The notes under the pieces were generated by a model that was not told the DNA's origin, searched no databases, and saw only the letters and a program-made list of their open reading frames with translations. A program made the translations under genes and the position numbers. Shown here piece by piece: positions 62,752 through 64,000 of a DNA stretch of 64,000 bases (positions within the stretch are counted from its first letter, which is position 1; each line of letters starts with the position of its first letter). The stretch covers positions 6,993,593 through 7,057,592 of the forward strand of contig CM022672.1 of NCBI GenBank assembly GCA_012295275.1, given 5' to 3'. The stretch comes from Chrysomallon squamiferum (Eukaryota > Mollusca > Gastropoda > Neomphalida > Peltospiridae).

Positions 62752-62887
62752 TTGAACAATCGTTAGATACCAAACTGTAGCAAAATATTTAGTAAAACAT
62801 CAGCTGAGAAATGTTGATTTAAAACTGCAACAGTTCATGATTATCAAAATGTTATATTAAAATTATAGTTACTTTTTATTCTTGTTA

Positions 62888-63950
62888 GGGAAATATACAG
62901 GTAGACCTTTAGTGGTTTGAAAAGCAATGTAAAATTCCACTTACGTTGTGTTTCAAACGTCTTATTGACCCAAATTAATGAAAACGCAGAAAAAAGTTAA
63001 ATTAATAAAATCGAAAGTGAAACTTTCCGTCTTCTCTTCCTGGTAAATGTCTGAGTAATCATCGTTTTCTAGGAAAAGAGGTTTTTAATTGGATAAAAAC
63101 AATTCACGTGATTTCTTAGAAATTCTACTGACATTTAGGCGTATGTTCCATGTACAAGCAACTTTCTGTACCAGTCAATATATGAAAAGAGTTAGACGAG
63201 TGTTTTTCGTAAATTTTGTGTAGAGATTATTTTAATAATTAAATATCAAAACACAACATGCACATCTGATAAACAGACAAGCAAGCTTCATACTTACTGT
63301 CTTGAAATATTAAAATAAAGATTTATTAATGTTAGTTTTTTTGTTTTAAAATGTAAAATATCTGATATCATTTATTATCTATTCTATAATTATTATAATA
63401 AAAAGTATAAAAACATCAGTAATGCAGTATTATCCTTTATTAATTGACAGTATTAATAACAATAACACAGACATGATTTCGAAAGTATAATTTTATTCCT
63501 TCGTAATGATTAACAATTCAACCTGTCGTAAAAGAACTTTACGCCGTTCTGTGAATTTATATATTTCAAGTTATCGGCCTTGAAGCGTTAATCGGCAGCC
63601 GCTTATACGGTATACAGTTGACGGATTATTCGGGCTTACTGGAAGCTGTTTATCAGTCGAATGATCATTATTTCAAGGAAAAACAACTTTCGGTTTTAAT
63701 TTCCGCTCTGCTTTGTATCTAGAGAAATATTCATCGTTATACTCTTCTAAAAATTACTTTTCAACCAACAGGTAAACAAATATTTTAAATAATTATTACA
63801 TTATAGTAATAATTGATTTCATGTTTTGGTGGGGACGTGCGAAAACTTTTAAGAGCCAAAACAGTCCAAAGTCTTTTGGCTATACCTTGTATTTATAATC
63901 ACACCCATAATTCAAATATTTCCTTATAAACAGTTTTCAGTTTACAAATC
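62888..63950. promoter_or_regulatory. Second copy of the gene A/B promoter region, without the transposon
   Basis: 62888-63684 matches 12267-13073 and 63677-63950 continues into the match with 18799-19030. It holds GAAAGTGAAACT at 63013-63024 (the first GAAANN unit decayed to AAAATC), the same minus-strand GTAAGT donor near 62940, and the ACCAACAG|GTAAAC donor near 63770. It probably heads another gene B-like copy beyond the right edge. Confidence 0.7.
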
Positions 63951-64000
63951 ACCTACAGAGTGAGAAAGAAAATTATAATCTGAACACCAGAGAGAATGTG

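Overview
The window is animal nuclear DNA. It is strongly AT-rich and intron-rich, with short coding exons bounded by GT-AG introns, abundant (TTTA)n, (TTA)n and (TG)n microsatellites, remnants of hAT and mariner transposons, and a 200-base assembly gap at 60092-60291. The gene content and the microsatellite style suggest a lophotrochozoan, most likely a cephalopod mollusc. That is inference; no marker gene fixes the species.

The window is one multigene locus of the PARP14 / PARP9-DTX3L type, the ADP-ribose and ubiquitin signalling genes that are interferon-induced and clustered in vertebrates. Gene A (minus strand, about 12.3 kb down past base 1) encodes a PARP14-like N-terminus: a proline/glutamine 9-residue repeat exon, five RRM-like exons and a large KH-like exon, running off the left edge. 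Gene B (plus, about 18.8-42.5 kb, over 20 exons) encodes several macro domains, KH-like linkers, a RING finger and a Deltex C-terminal (DTC) domain. It is effectively a macro-domain/DTX3L fusion with no PARP catalytic domain. Gene C (plus, 54.4-59.9 kb) is a paralogue of gene A's RRM/KH part, interrupted by an in-frame stop, a degenerating 99-bp repeat and a frameshift. At 60.3-62.3 kb lie scrambled fragments of gene B, and at 62.88-63.95 kb a second copy of the gene A/B promoter region.

Putative regulatory sites recur across the locus. A triple GAAANN element (IRF/ISRE type) at 12385-12402 lies between genes A and B with splice donors pointing both ways. ISRE-like cores recur in the 63-kb promoter copy, in three units of a 1.87-kb tandem array (45.0-52.25 kb), and upstream of gene C. 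The array is an inverted, amplified relative of gene C's promoter and first exon.

Mobile elements have shaped the locus. A 5.7-kb element (13074-18798) with an 8-bp target duplication and near-terminal inverted repeats carries a Ulp1/SENP-type protease gene, and its empty site is preserved at 63.68 kb. There are also an hAT remnant at 10.4-11.3 kb, a GTF2IRD2-like hAT at 52.25-54.16 kb, and a deleted mariner in a gene B intron. Gene B and the protease gene show several one-base frame breaks, mostly homopolymer shortenings, so assembly error must be separated from real gene decay.
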